A stretch of DNA of 64,000 nucleotides from an uncultured Christensenella sp. (GCA_949841595.1 CATKZB010000006.1:1-64000); one strand, 5' to 3'; positions 25,035-33,435 are shown, counted from the stretch's first letter. Notes: generated by a model not told the origin, from the sequence alone. Translations and numbers: made by a program.

Positions 25035-26369
25035 TTAATCGTCTAGGAATAGGCTAAACGGAGCTTTAATAACCCACCAAACACCTTTTGCTAGACAACA
25101 AATTATTTTCCAAATCACACTTAAAAATGGGGTAAATATACTTAACAATACGACTGCAGTTAAAAGCAATATAGTGCTAATTATAGCAGTTAAAAGTTTG
25201 ATAAGTTTCTCCCACCAACTTTCTTGGGGATTAACAGGTTTTTTATCTCCTGATTGTTTATTGTCAACAACACCGAGATTATATATATCTCCAGCAGTCC
25301 TAAATTTAAGTCTTAATATTGAAACATCATTAACATCAGTCCAATAGTAATAATTACCTTCATCATGATAACTTGACTCAAAAAATCTCAAAACCCATTT
25401 TTTATTTTCAAAATTTTTTTTGTTTTCTTCAGAAATCTTTTCATCTTTTAAAAATTCATCAACACTTTGAATTCTATCTCGGACATATTTATTTCCACCA
25501 AACCAAGATAAATGATTTGTCTCGTTATCGTATTCTTTTATATAAATATAATGTTCAGAAGAAACACCGTAAATATCGTTGTTAACATAACCCCAAGTAT
25601 TTCCAATAAGTTTCCAATATGCACAAATTGGAGTAGCAGTAAAATAAACATCTGCTTCAATTAATTCATCAATTCTATAATCCGTATCAAAAGCAATAAA
25701 GTGACTATCACAACTACCTGAAATAGCCCAAAGTGCACCACTAGAAATCCTAACAAATCCTACATATTTTTCAGTGATTTCAACCACTTTTGTTTCTTCA
25801 CAATTATACGATACAGTATCATTCATTGTACATGCAGTCCACTTCTGACGTATTTCATAAGAAACTTCACTAATCGTATTATCTCCAGTTGGCTTATCAT
25901 CAATTAACTCATTCCATTTCCTAAAAATGCAAACCAAATCATAATATCTTACGACATCATCTTTTACTTTAAAGTCATCAACTTTATACTTGTAAAAAAC
26001 ACCATCAGAATCTATTAATGAAAGCTTATAATCTTTAGGTGAATAACTTTCACCTAAAAGTGTCGACATTCTTATTTCTGTCGCCGTTAAATCTCTTGTA
26101 GTGCATGGCTGGTAAACATACACAAAAAGCTCTTTACTTGAACTTTCTGCTATTTGTATTACTTTCAAAGATTTACTTTCATTATCAACTACATAATTAT
26201 CAGCATTAAATTTTTCATCTTTTTGCAAATCTTCTAATACTGATGTGTAAACAGTATCTTCTGCATATGCCTTTCTTGGCAATATGTTAACAATTGAAGA
26301 AAAAAGACAGGAAATTAACAGAACATATATCAACAGAAACAAGCTTTTATTTTTCTTTTTCGTTTTCAT
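25035..26369 (-). CDS. secreted, C-terminally membrane-anchored phage protein (pIII/pVI-like candidate)
   Basis: This 444-residue protein has a signal peptide with likely cleavage after AYA (about residue 36), a large extracellular region with several Cys and aromatic residues, and a C-terminal block with two hydrophobic stretches (about 385-410 and 414-436). Inovirus adsorption proteins (pIII) have exactly this signal-ectodomain-C-terminal anchor plan and lie next to the coat gene. No sequence family is recognised, so the call rests on topology and position. Confidence 0.7.
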   Translation of the reverse strand: MKTKKKNKSLFLLIYVLLISCLFSSIVNILPRKAYAEDTVYTSVLEDLQKDEKFNADNYVVDNESKSLKVIQIAESSSKELFVYVYQPCTTRDLTATEIRMSTLLGESYSPKDYKLSLIDSDGVFYKYKVDDFKVKDDVVRYYDLVCIFRKWNELIDDKPTGDNTISEVSYEIRQKWTACTMNDTVSYNCEETKVVEITEKYVGFVRISSGALWAISGSCDSHFIAFDTDYRIDELIEADVYFTATPICAYWKLIGNTWGYVNNDIYGVSSEHYIYIKEYDNETNHLSWFGGNKYVRDRIQSVDEFLKDEKISEENKKNFENKKWVLRFFESSYHDEGNYYYWTDVNDVSILRLKFRTAGDIYNLGVVDNKQSGDKKPVNPQESWWEKLIKLLTAIISTILLLTAVVLLSIFTPFLSVIWKIICCLAKGVWWVIKAPFSLFLDD

Positions 26370-26394
26370 CTCACTCTCCTATCTTTTGTTTCAA

Positions 26395-26625
26395 TTAAGC
26401 TACTAAACTAAAAGCTGTAGTTACTGTTTCATCTGGATTACTTGGAATTGTTTCAACTACATTTTTAACAACACCAAACCATGACTGAATTTCTTCCCAA
26501 AAACCAACGTTATGGTTGTGAGCTAAAATTCCTGCAACAATACATGTTATTGCTATAACTGAAACCAATATCAAAACAGCAATTCCAAAGTATTTCCAAC
26601 CTTTATTTAATTCAACAAATCTCAT
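26395..26625 (-). CDS. small single-TM protein, major coat protein candidate
   Basis: This 76-residue protein has one hydrophobic helix (about 12-35) flanked by a basic N-terminus (NKGWKY) and an amphipathic segment (GFWEEIQSWFGVVKNVVETI). Inovirus major coat proteins are tiny one-helix membrane proteins, and this is the only gene in the element of that kind. AGGAG precedes the ATG. A classical cleavable signal peptide is not evident, so a holin-like or accessory membrane protein cannot be excluded. Confidence 0.65.
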   Translation of the reverse strand: MRFVELNKGWKYFGIAVLILVSVIAITCIVAGILAHNHNVGFWEEIQSWFGVVKNVVETIPSNPDETVTTAFSLVA

Positions 26626-26677
26626 TAGTTTTCTCCTTTCTTAACCTATATTTTTACAAGTTATCTTGTATCGACTT

Positions 26678-26794
26678 TTATCTCACAAATATTGGCATTG
26701 TCATAATCTCTTCTATGGCATAGCCCGACTTTTTCAAATTTTCAAACATTACTGCTACATTTTTAAATGTTAGTTCTTTTTCTTGACTTTTCAT
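26678..26794 (-). CDS. 38-residue small phage protein
   Basis: A 39-codon frame (MKSQEKELTFKNVAVMFENL, then basic KKSGY and EEIMTMPIFVR) has GGGAGA 8 nt before the ATG at 26794 and fills the gap between the sigma-factor and coat-candidate genes. It is too short for family assignment; the gene call rests on ribosome site and position. Confidence 0.5.
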   Translation of the reverse strand: MKSQEKELTFKNVAVMFENLKKSGYAIEEIMTMPIFVR

Positions 26795-26809
26795 TTTCTT
26801 TTCTCCCTT

Positions 26810-27331
26810 TTACATTCTCATTTCTTTACTTAAGTCATTTTTAAATGTTTTTAACATTCGGCTTACCATTGCTTGAGAATTATCTATCTTTTTTGAAATT
26901 TCTGCTTGATTGTAATCTTGTAAATACAATTTCACAACCTTTCTAACTTTTTCACTTTTAGTCTTAAGAACTTTTAAAATGCTATCTGTTAAGTCAATCT
27001 TATCTGTATCAATTTCATCGTTAGCGATTAAGTCCATTAAGTCTATTAAATCGTCTTTATGGTCTGAATTTAATTCAGAGCCTAAAACAAGATTGTCAAT
27101 ATGTCTTCTTTCTTTTCTTAAACAAATTTTCATTGCATTAATAGAAACAATAACTTTAAAAGTTCCTAAATTGCCACGAGTTTCATCAAACCTTGTTTTA
27201 GCTTGCCATAACTTCATTAAACTTTCTTGAATTAAATCCTGTTTGTAACTTAAGAATTTACTGAAATGCTTATTAAACACCCATTGCGAAATTTTTAAAT
27301 CTTCTTGATAATCTTTTTCTGTATATTCCAT
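26810..27331 (-). CDS. phage-encoded sigma-70-family factor
   Basis: This 173-residue protein has a region-2-like segment (DLIQESLMKLWQAKTRFDETRGNLGTFKVIVSINAMKICLRKERR) and a region-4-like helix-turn-helix (VVKLYLQDYNQAEISKKIDNSQAMVSRMLKTF). It is the first gene leftward of the operator region and heads the structural-gene unit. It may redirect host RNA polymerase to phage promoters. ECF-type or positive-control factors are alternatives. Its own start lacks a strong ribosome site apart from a G-run (GGGGG) about 8 nt upstream. Confidence 0.8.
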   Translation of the reverse strand: MEYTEKDYQEDLKISQWVFNKHFSKFLSYKQDLIQESLMKLWQAKTRFDETRGNLGTFKVIVSINAMKICLRKERRHIDNLVLGSELNSDHKDDLIDLMDLIANDEIDTDKIDLTDSILKVLKTKSEKVRKVVKLYLQDYNQAEISKKIDNSQAMVSRMLKTFKNDLSKEMRM

Positions 27332-27357
27332 ACAAAGCCCCCTTTTTTAATAAAATT

Positions 27358-27459
27358 AAACAATTTGTTTAGTCTTACACTATTATTATATGCACATTTT
27401 GTTTAGTTGTCAACTAATTTTCAACAATTTGTTGACTTTTTTTTATATTTTTTTATAAT
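27358..27459. promoter_or_regulatory. divergent lysogeny-control region with three palindromic operators
   Basis: Leftward promoter: TTGACA (27408-27413) and TATAAT (27385-27390) with a 17-nt spacer. Rightward repressor promoter: TTGACT (27432-27437) and TATAAT (27454-27459) with a 16-nt spacer. Palindromes AAACAATTTGTTT (27358-27370), TAGTTGTCAACTA (27404-27416) and TCAACAATTTGTTGA (27421-27435) lie downstream of the leftward start, over its -35, and over the repressor -35. They are the expected operators of the adjacent CI/LexA-type repressor. Confidence 0.8.
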
Positions 27460-27492
27460 CAACAATAACACAGCGTTTAAAAAGGGTATGAT

Positions 27493-28092
27493 ATGAGACT
27501 TAAAGAATTGAGAAAGAGAAAACAACTAACACAAGCTGAAATCGCAAAAATCCTTAACATAACTCCACAAGCATATGCAAATTATGAACGTGGAGATAGA
27601 ACTCCTGATATAAACACATGCAAAGCGTTAAGTGGAATCTTTGGGGTCTCTCTTGAAATACTTTTAGGAGATAAACCACTAGCTGAAACAAAAAGCATAA
27701 AAATCCCCGTATTAGGAATTATACCTGCAGGCATACCTATAGAAGCTGTCGAAGATATACTTGATTACGAAGAGATTTCCGAAGATATGGCAAGACGTGG
27801 AGAATATTTTGCTCTTAAAGTCAAAGGTGATAGCATGCACCCTGTAATTAACGACGGAGACGTTGTTATAGTCAAACAACAAGATGACGCTGAAACAGGA
27901 AAGATTTGCGTTGTGATGATAAACGGATTTGACGCAACACTGAAAAGAATAAAAAAAGAATCTAACGGAATTTGGATTCTTCCTGAAAATCCATACAGTG
28001 AATTCAAACCAACATTCTTTACAAACAAAGAAATTATAGATACACCTGTTAGAATTTTGGGTGTTGCTATTGAAATCAGAAGAAGTTTATAA
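27493..28092 (+). CDS. CI/LexA-type self-cleaving phage repressor
   Basis: This 199-residue repressor has an XRE-type helix-turn-helix (about 2-57, RKRKQLTQAEIAKILNITPQAYANYERG) and an S24 peptidase domain with cleavage site A79-G80, nucleophile S114 (GDSMHP) and general base K151. RecA-stimulated autocleavage would lift repression after DNA damage. It controls the divergent promoters just upstream, including its own. AAGGG lies 7 nt before the ATG, and a terminator follows. Confidence 0.95.
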   Translation: MRLKELRKRKQLTQAEIAKILNITPQAYANYERGDRTPDINTCKALSGIFGVSLEILLGDKPLAETKSIKIPVLGIIPAGIPIEAVEDILDYEEISEDMARRGEYFALKVKGDSMHPVINDGDVVIVKQQDDAETGKICVVMINGFDATLKRIKKESNGIWILPENPYSEFKPTFFTNKEIIDTPVRILGVAIEIRRSL

Positions 28093-28104
28093 AGAACATA
28101 AATA

Positions 28105-28132
28105 AAAGAGAGATTAATTTCTCTCTTTTTCT
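28105..28132 (+). terminator. terminator of the repressor gene
   Basis: AAAGAGAGA / TCTCTCTTT stem with a 6-nt loop and following T-rich run. Confidence 0.85.
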
Positions 28133-28204
28133 TTGCTTTTTATAAATAATATTGTATAATATTGAAAACAAGATGAAATTCTTTATAACTAAAAGGAGAA
28201 CTAT

Positions 28205-28945
28205 ATGCCATCTAAAACATGTCAAATTTGTGAAAAACCATCTGGAATTTACCCATTATGTAAATTACACTTAGAAATGAAAAGTCATGGACTAGTTGTT
28301 AAAAATGAAAAAACAAATAAATGGGAATTAAAAAAAGACCAAAACGATACATATTCACAAAAAGAAGTTGATAATGAATCTCCAAAAAACAGTGTAATAA
28401 CTATAGATGAAAATAATAAATCAAAATGTATCATTTGTGGAAGACAATCAAATGGACTTTTATTTTGCTCATCCTGCTTTCACAAATACAAAAATAAAGA
28501 GCTCTTATTTAAAATTACTAATTGCTCAAGTGTAGAACTTTTAGATGAAAGTTATGAAGGCAGATATACTTGCAGAGACGGGCATGTAGTAAAAAGCAAA
28601 TCAGAAAGAGAAATAGACAACTTTCTTTTTGAAAAAGGTATACCACATGCTTATGAAAAAGAACTTCCATATGGAGCCAAAGAAAATGAAACTTTACACC
28701 CCGATTTTTACTTACCAAATTATTTAGGGAAAGACAAACATGTATATATAGAACATTGGGGTTATGAAGAAAACAATCTACATTATATGCAAACTAAAAA
28801 ATTCAAAATGCCAAAATACAAAGAATTAGGAATAACTTTAATTTGCACTTATGAAAAATCTGACACTAAAAATATTGAAGCAACTCTAGAAAGAAAATTA
28901 AATAAAAATTTTATTAAAGAAAATGCCATAAATTTTGAAGAATAA
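28205..28945 (+). CDS. zinc-finger plus PD-(D/E)xK nuclease-like cargo protein
   Basis: This 246-residue protein begins with two Cys-rich knuckles (CQIC...C-K-L-H at 6-22 and CIICGR...CSSC at 75-91). The C-terminal half (about 118-220) has SKSEREIDNFLFEKGIPHAYEKELP, HPDFYLP (D167) and VYIEHWGY (E183), the pattern of restriction-endonuclease-fold domains such as those linked to UvrD-type helicases. It is the last gene before attR, on the opposite strand to the structural genes, a typical cargo position. It could act in superinfection exclusion or defence. AAAGGAG lies 6 nt before the ATG. Confidence 0.7.
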   Translation: MPSKTCQICEKPSGIYPLCKLHLEMKSHGLVVKNEKTNKWELKKDQNDTYSQKEVDNESPKNSVITIDENNKSKCIICGRQSNGLLFCSSCFHKYKNKELLFKITNCSSVELLDESYEGRYTCRDGHVVKSKSEREIDNFLFEKGIPHAYEKELPYGAKENETLHPDFYLPNYLGKDKHVYIEHWGYEENNLHYMQTKKFKMPKYKELGITLICTYEKSDTKNIEATLERKLNKNFIKENAINFEE

Positions 28946-29018
28946 ATCAATACAATGAACTTCCTTATAAAATAAGGCAAAAACTCCATTTTTACATATA
29001 AAATTTTTTCTGGAAATT

Positions 29019-29063
29019 CTTGCAAGCAGGGGGTCATCGGTTCGAATCCGATTATCTCCACCA
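29019..29063 (+). repeat. attR core (45-bp copy of the tRNA-Ala 3' half)
   Basis: Perfect copy of 17557-17601. It lacks the acceptor 5' strand, D arm and most of the anticodon stem, so it is not a functional tRNA. Confidence 0.95.
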
Positions 29064-29117
29064 AAAAACAAATAAGTTCGAACTATATTCGGACTTATTT
29101 TTTATTTATAAAAGACT

Positions 29118-31088
29118 TCAATCTAATAACAGATTCTTAATTCTCTTTAAATTATTTTTCAATTTTTCTAAATCTATTTTATTATTTCTGACCGAATCTA
29201 TTCCCCAGTACCCATCGTCAACTTCTCGACATTCAATTTTAAATGAAAAGCCTTCGTTTATTTCAGCAAAATGCTTACTAATTCTTTTCATTGCGACATT
29301 GCTAGAAATGCAGAACACTGCTTGAGCATAACATAGGAAAGCATGTTGATAGTCGTTATTTAAACATTTCAATCCTTCATTTATTTTGTTTTTTGCAATT
29401 TTAAGATTAACATCTTGTATAACTTTAATCGAAATCTGCTCCCTTAACTTTTTCAAGAAAACAGAAAACTTTTCACTTAAAGAGATTCCTCTTTCTGCAA
29501 GCAAAATATCTAAAGGTTTATTAAAATATACAATCTTGTTAAGTTTGTCGAATGAAATAACATTTTTCTTTTTATCGGATATTAACAGCAATTCATTTTT
29601 TGACAAGTTAATAAAAATTGTTTTTGCATTGCTAAAAGTTTCTTTTATATTTATAATTCCATCAATAGCCATTTTCTCGCCATCTATTTCACAATATTTT
29701 TCTCTTGGAACATTTGTTTTTGTTTTAATAAGTTTCGGAGTGCAAGGAAGTTTAACATACTCAAAACTGTTTTTAGGTATATTTGAAAATCTCCTTACAA
29801 AATTTCCCTGTAAATTGATAATTTGGAAGAAAATCTCATTATAAGTCATATGTGAAATATCAAATTCCTTTAGTATTTGAGCATTTACTTTATCTAAGCC
29901 AACAACTTTCTTTGGTATTAACAAAATTATAGGAGTAACTTTATTTTTCTTTACATTTGTTTTCCAAATGCTTTTAAAATTTTTAACAACAATTTGTCTT
30001 TCGCCCCCTATTATTCCAGCTCTATCACAAACTGTTTCCACATTCTTTAAACAACTTTTAAAATCTCTACGCCAAAAAGCATTATTATCAAAATCCAATC
30101 CTTTCAATGCATAACCATTTCCACAAAAACGTGAAAGAAATTCTGGAGATTGGGTCGCATAATAAACTCCAGATTTTATATTTAAAGTTGTGTAGTATTT
30201 TATATGAGTTATTTCTTTTATTTTCCCTTCAAAGGACATTTCAATATCGTGAGCTTTCATAATATTGTCTATTTCAATTAATTCTTTACTATTAAGCTTT
30301 AAATTGCACCCTGTCAGGCCAAACTTTTTTATGTTGTTTAAATATGACTCATTTGTTCCATGAAAAAGAAAACCATTTGTCACAAACGTATCATATACCT
30401 CATTGTAAAACTTTTTCTTAGCTCTTTGCCCAGAACCTTCAATATTTAATCTTTTCTTTATTTTTTCAATAATGAAGTTTTCAATATTTCCATTCTTTAA
30501 TACTTCCACAATGTTCAAGTGTTTAAATTCTTTCCTTAAAAACAACCAAAGCATAAAAATCTGGCTGATTTTTTCTTGTCCTATAAAAACACTTGGATTG
30601 TCAAGACTATACTTATATTTCTCATCATTAAAAACTTCTCTTAAATAAGAAATGACTTTTTTATCTTTATAACAAGATTCTAATTCCCTAACTTGTGAAA
30701 CAAATATTTTATCTTTTTCAAAATTTTCTGCTATTAGACTATGTTCTCTTTTTATACTCGCTATAATCTTTTTAAGTCCTTTTGCATCATTGTTCTTGAC
30801 ATGTTTTTTTAACTTGGTCACACAATCAAAAAAATCATCTTTATCCTGAAACTCAAATTGTGATAAGAAAGGATAAATCATTTGGAATGGTACGTCACCC
30901 ATGTACTCCCAATAATATTTCTCTTCTATAAGATTGTCTAAATCCTGCAAAGTTGTAAATTTGTTTTTAAAATCTTCTTCAAAAACAAAATCTTTGCTAT
31001 TTTCTATTGGACATAAAGAGTTAACATAACTTTTGTCAATGCCTAAAAGCTTAAAAACCTTTTTTCTTTTGTTTATATCTGCTTTCAT
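29118..31088 (-). CDS. large hypothetical protein with ADP-ribosyltransferase-like motifs
   Basis: This 656-residue protein is not recognised as a whole. Residues about 230-420 contain FLFHGTNESYLNNIKKFGLTG and, about 80 residues later, SGVYYATQSPEFLSRFCG. This H-G-T...Y-Y-A-T spacing is reminiscent of H-Y-type ADP-ribosyltransferase folds (PARP/DarT/KptA-like). The N-terminal 220 residues are helical and charged; the C-terminal 140 residues contain a HEPN- or TPR-like helical run (NDYQHAFLCYAQAVFC). No ribosome site precedes the ATG; TATAAT lies 6 nt upstream. It lies just outside attR. Function is unknown; a toxin or defence enzyme is plausible. Confidence 0.55.
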   Translation of the reverse strand: MKADINKRKKVFKLLGIDKSYVNSLCPIENSKDFVFEEDFKNKFTTLQDLDNLIEEKYYWEYMGDVPFQMIYPFLSQFEFQDKDDFFDCVTKLKKHVKNNDAKGLKKIIASIKREHSLIAENFEKDKIFVSQVRELESCYKDKKVISYLREVFNDEKYKYSLDNPSVFIGQEKISQIFMLWLFLRKEFKHLNIVEVLKNGNIENFIIEKIKKRLNIEGSGQRAKKKFYNEVYDTFVTNGFLFHGTNESYLNNIKKFGLTGCNLKLNSKELIEIDNIMKAHDIEMSFEGKIKEITHIKYYTTLNIKSGVYYATQSPEFLSRFCGNGYALKGLDFDNNAFWRRDFKSCLKNVETVCDRAGIIGGERQIVVKNFKSIWKTNVKKNKVTPIILLIPKKVVGLDKVNAQILKEFDISHMTYNEIFFQIINLQGNFVRRFSNIPKNSFEYVKLPCTPKLIKTKTNVPREKYCEIDGEKMAIDGIINIKETFSNAKTIFINLSKNELLLISDKKKNVISFDKLNKIVYFNKPLDILLAERGISLSEKFSVFLKKLREQISIKVIQDVNLKIAKNKINEGLKCLNNDYQHAFLCYAQAVFCISSNVAMKRISKHFAEINEGFSFKIECREVDDGYWGIDSVRNNKIDLEKLKNNLKRIKNLLLD

Positions 31089-31094
31089 GGTATG

Positions 31095-31123
31095 ATTATA
31101 ACATTTTTAAAAAAGATTTTTAA
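31095..31123 (-). promoter_or_regulatory. likely leaderless promoter of the 656-residue gene
   Basis: On the minus strand TTAAAA (31118-31123) and TATAAT (31095-31100) are 17 nt apart, and the ATG follows after 6 nt, so the transcript would begin at the start codon. The -35 is weak. Confidence 0.45.
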
Positions 31124-31178
31124 ATAAATTTAATAATATATTTACATATTTTAAGTAATTCTATTTCACACTATTGCT

Positions 31179-31550
31179 ATGATCAATGGTTTTAAACTTT
31201 TTTGGACTCGTGGTTTGGATTATAAAGGAACGACCTCACGAAGAGAATTTTGGTGGGGAGTTTTAACAAACGCAATAATTATGCTTGTTTTGTTATCTCT
31301 GCTTTTTTGGAGTTTATTCTATTCAACTCAAAAGATTAACACTTTTAGCATAACTATGCTAACTCTCTTTTCAATCTTCTGCCTTATTGAACTTCTGCCA
31401 TCTGTAACGCTTATTATAAGGCGTATGCACGACATTGGAAAAAGTGGTTTTTATATATTTGTCTTATTTATTCCCCTATTTGGTTTCATTTGGTATATCT
31501 ATTTGGTTACAAGACCTTCCAATCGTTTTAATCGCTCTATCTTACCTTAG
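31179..31550 (+). CDS. DUF805-family membrane protein
   Basis: This 123-residue protein has the DUF805 signatures TSRREFWWGVL after a short N-terminus and RRMHDIGKSGFY before the last helix. Three hydrophobic segments lie at about 26-48, 57-78 and 91-111. The family consists of small inner-membrane proteins of unknown function. It has no clear ribosome site. It precedes the cysteine synthase gene by about 60 nt on the same strand. Confidence 0.85.
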   Translation: MINGFKLFWTRGLDYKGTTSRREFWWGVLTNAIIMLVLLSLLFWSLFYSTQKINTFSITMLTLFSIFCLIELLPSVTLIIRRMHDIGKSGFYIFVLFIPLFGFIWYIYLVTRPSNRFNRSILP

Positions 31551-31608
31551 GATTTTACATATAACTTTTTATTTGCATATAAACTTAATAAACATAAGCG
31601 AGGATAAA

Positions 31609-32550
31609 ATGCAAAAATTAAGAAAAATAAAAGGTTTGGTTTCAAACACTCCCCTAGTGGAAATCAAATACAAATTTGAAGGGAAAGTTCAAGTTGTTTA
31701 TGCAAAATGCGAATGGTTTTCTCTAACTGGAAGCATCAAAGATAAAGCTGCTTATCAAATTTTTTATGATGCTTACAAATCTAGGACATTGAAATCTGGC
31801 GATAAGATTGTCGAGGTCTCAAGTGGAAATATGGGGATATCGATCTGCGCCATAGCCAATTTATTGAACAACCCAGCAACAATTATAATGCCCAAAAATA
31901 TGAGTAAAGAACGCAAACTTTTAATTAAGCAATATGGTGCAACTTTGGTAGAAACAGACAATTTTAAAGAAGCTTTCAAACTCTGTGAAGAATATAAACA
32001 AAATGGATATTTTTGCACCAATCAATTTTCAAACATCAGCAACATAAAAGCACATAAAAACATAACAGCAAAAGAAATTTTTGAAAAAATAAAAGATAAA
32101 AAAGTTTCTGCTTTTATTTCAGGAGTGGGAACAAGTGGAACTTTAAGTGGGGTTGGAGAATTTTTAAAGAAAAAATTTAATCTGAAAATCGTGGCAATCG
32201 AACCTGATAAAGCACGTATTCTGACTGGGAAACAACCTTTTTTACACCACAAACTTCAAGGAATAAGCGACGAAATTGTGCCCCAATTATATGACTGTGG
32301 CCTAGTAGATGATTTCATACAAATCACAGATAATGATGCCATCGCAATGAGCCAGAAGTTGTGTAAAGAGCTTTCTCTTGGCGTTGGAATCTCTGGTGGC
32401 GCAAATTTTTTAGGCTCAGTTTTAACAAGAAAAAAAGCTGTTACCGTTTTCCCTGATGACAATAAAAAATATCTGTCAACAGATTTAACAAAACCTATTT
32501 CAACTTCTCTTGTGGAGCAAATTGAATTGATTAGTGTTAAATTTCTCTAA
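31609..32550 (+). CDS. cysK: cysteine synthase-family PLP enzyme
   Basis: This 313-residue enzyme belongs to fold-type II PLP proteins. The PLP-binding Lys is K44 in LTGSIKDKAAY, the substrate loop is SSGNMGIS, and the phosphate-binding loop is GVGTSGTLSGVGEFLK, as in O-acetylserine sulfhydrylase. The reaction would make cysteine from O-acetylserine and sulfide; cystathionine beta-synthase-like activity is an alternative. The ATG at 31609 has GAGG 7 nt upstream; a longer frame overlapping the DUF805 gene is not used. No cysE is adjacent. Confidence 0.85.
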   Translation: MQKLRKIKGLVSNTPLVEIKYKFEGKVQVVYAKCEWFSLTGSIKDKAAYQIFYDAYKSRTLKSGDKIVEVSSGNMGISICAIANLLNNPATIIMPKNMSKERKLLIKQYGATLVETDNFKEAFKLCEEYKQNGYFCTNQFSNISNIKAHKNITAKEIFEKIKDKKVSAFISGVGTSGTLSGVGEFLKKKFNLKIVAIEPDKARILTGKQPFLHHKLQGISDEIVPQLYDCGLVDDFIQITDNDAIAMSQKLCKELSLGVGISGGANFLGSVLTRKKAVTVFPDDNKKYLSTDLTKPISTSLVEQIELISVKFL

Positions 32551-32580
32551 CAGATAATTTATTATCCTAATTATTTAGCT

Positions 32581-33420
32581 TTACTTTATTTTATTTAAAA
32601 TCCACTCAACGAGTTCCTTACTTTCTTTTTCATCAAACTTACGTGCAAAAAGTTTATCTGACTTCTCTAATTTTATCTTATCTTCATTAGAAAGTGTTTT
32701 TGGATGACTACCACCTGCTGACCAGTCAATATATCTCAAACTATTATTCGTCATATTTTCTTTAAAAGGTGAAATATAAGCTATTGATTGCATAACTGTT
32801 TCATCTGGACATTCAGTGTGTTTAAACCATTTTTTTATAAACTTTTCTTTGCTTATAATATACTTGCAAAGAGAATCAGTTATACTAAACCACTGATCTC
32901 CTTTTAAATAAGTGATTTTGGATTTCTTCACACGATTCACGCCCAACTTTAACTGAACTTTGACCAAAAATTTAGCAAACTTTTTTATCCGTTTATTTTT
33001 TGTTCCCATAAAAAATCTATAAGCTTTAAAACGCCTGTCCCAAGCCGTTAAATCTTCACCCCAACTCATGAAATCTTTTTTCTCTTTTTCAAAAACATGA
33101 TATATGTAATCACTATTTTTGATGGGTAAATCTTGACCAGAAAGAAGATGGTAATAACTATATTTTTGATTTAACGCACTCTTCATCAATCTTAGCTCAG
33201 TCTCAACCAAATTATAATTTCCCCAGTTTAAACTTTTTCGTTTGATAAAAACCACTTTAGAAAATTTTGTCAACATAGAAAATTCGTGTTCATCAAAATC
33301 TTTAGCTTTTTTGTCAACATGAATATAAATATCATTATGTTTACTATCAAGTGCAACAACAAGTTTTTTTAATATATCAAACTGGTTATGTGCCAAAATT
33401 AAATAAGCATGTTTGTTCAT
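32581..33420 (-). CDS. GT14-family (core-2/I-branching type) glycosyltransferase
   Basis: This 279-residue protein matches the bacterial beta-1,6-N-acetylglucosaminyltransferase-like family. It opens with AYLILAHNQFDILKKLV, then DIYIHVDKK, YSYYHLLSGQDLPIK and GDQWFSIT, and ends with a PDETVMQSI motif and the IDWSAGGSHPKTL segment. Such enzymes decorate surface glycans or teichoic-acid-like polymers. It is third in a tight operon with the NUDIX and DUF3883-like genes (15-nt gaps). Confidence 0.9.
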   Translation of the reverse strand: MNKHAYLILAHNQFDILKKLVVALDSKHNDIYIHVDKKAKDFDEHEFSMLTKFSKVVFIKRKSLNWGNYNLVETELRLMKSALNQKYSYYHLLSGQDLPIKNSDYIYHVFEKEKKDFMSWGEDLTAWDRRFKAYRFFMGTKNKRIKKFAKFLVKVQLKLGVNRVKKSKITYLKGDQWFSITDSLCKYIISKEKFIKKWFKHTECPDETVMQSIAYISPFKENMTNNSLRYIDWSAGGSHPKTLSNEDKIKLEKSDKLFARKFDEKESKELVEWILNKIK

Positions 33421-33435
33421 TTGGATCTCCTTTAA

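Larger units (their letters stand above)
17557..29063. mobile_element. inovirus-like prophage with CRESS-type replication, integrated in tRNA-Ala
   Basis: The element is bounded by 45-bp perfect direct repeats of the tRNA-Ala 3' half. It carries integrase, zincin, CRESS-like rep, origin region, Zot/pI-like ATPase, several small unknown genes, a coiled-coil spike candidate, a secreted membrane-anchored protein, a one-TM coat candidate, a sigma factor, a CI/LexA-type repressor and a nuclease-like cargo gene. The circular form would be about 11.46 kb. A Zot-like ATPase plus a tiny one-TM protein and a signal-peptide protein with C-terminal membrane segments are inovirus hallmarks. No capsid, portal, terminase, relaxase or tail genes are seen. 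Coat identity is inferred, so a non-viral plasmid-like integrative element remains possible. Confidence 0.85.

Noticed and set aside
29019..29063. Second tRNA-Ala
   Set aside because: Only the 3' half is present; it is the attR duplication.
17557..29063. Integrative conjugative or tailed-phage element
   Set aside because: No relaxase, terminase, portal or tail gene. The ATPase is Zot-like and the Rep is rolling-circle with its own origin.
31435..31608. 58-residue N-terminal extension of the cysteine synthase
   Set aside because: It overlaps the DUF805 gene in another frame; a good ribosome site precedes the ATG at 31609.
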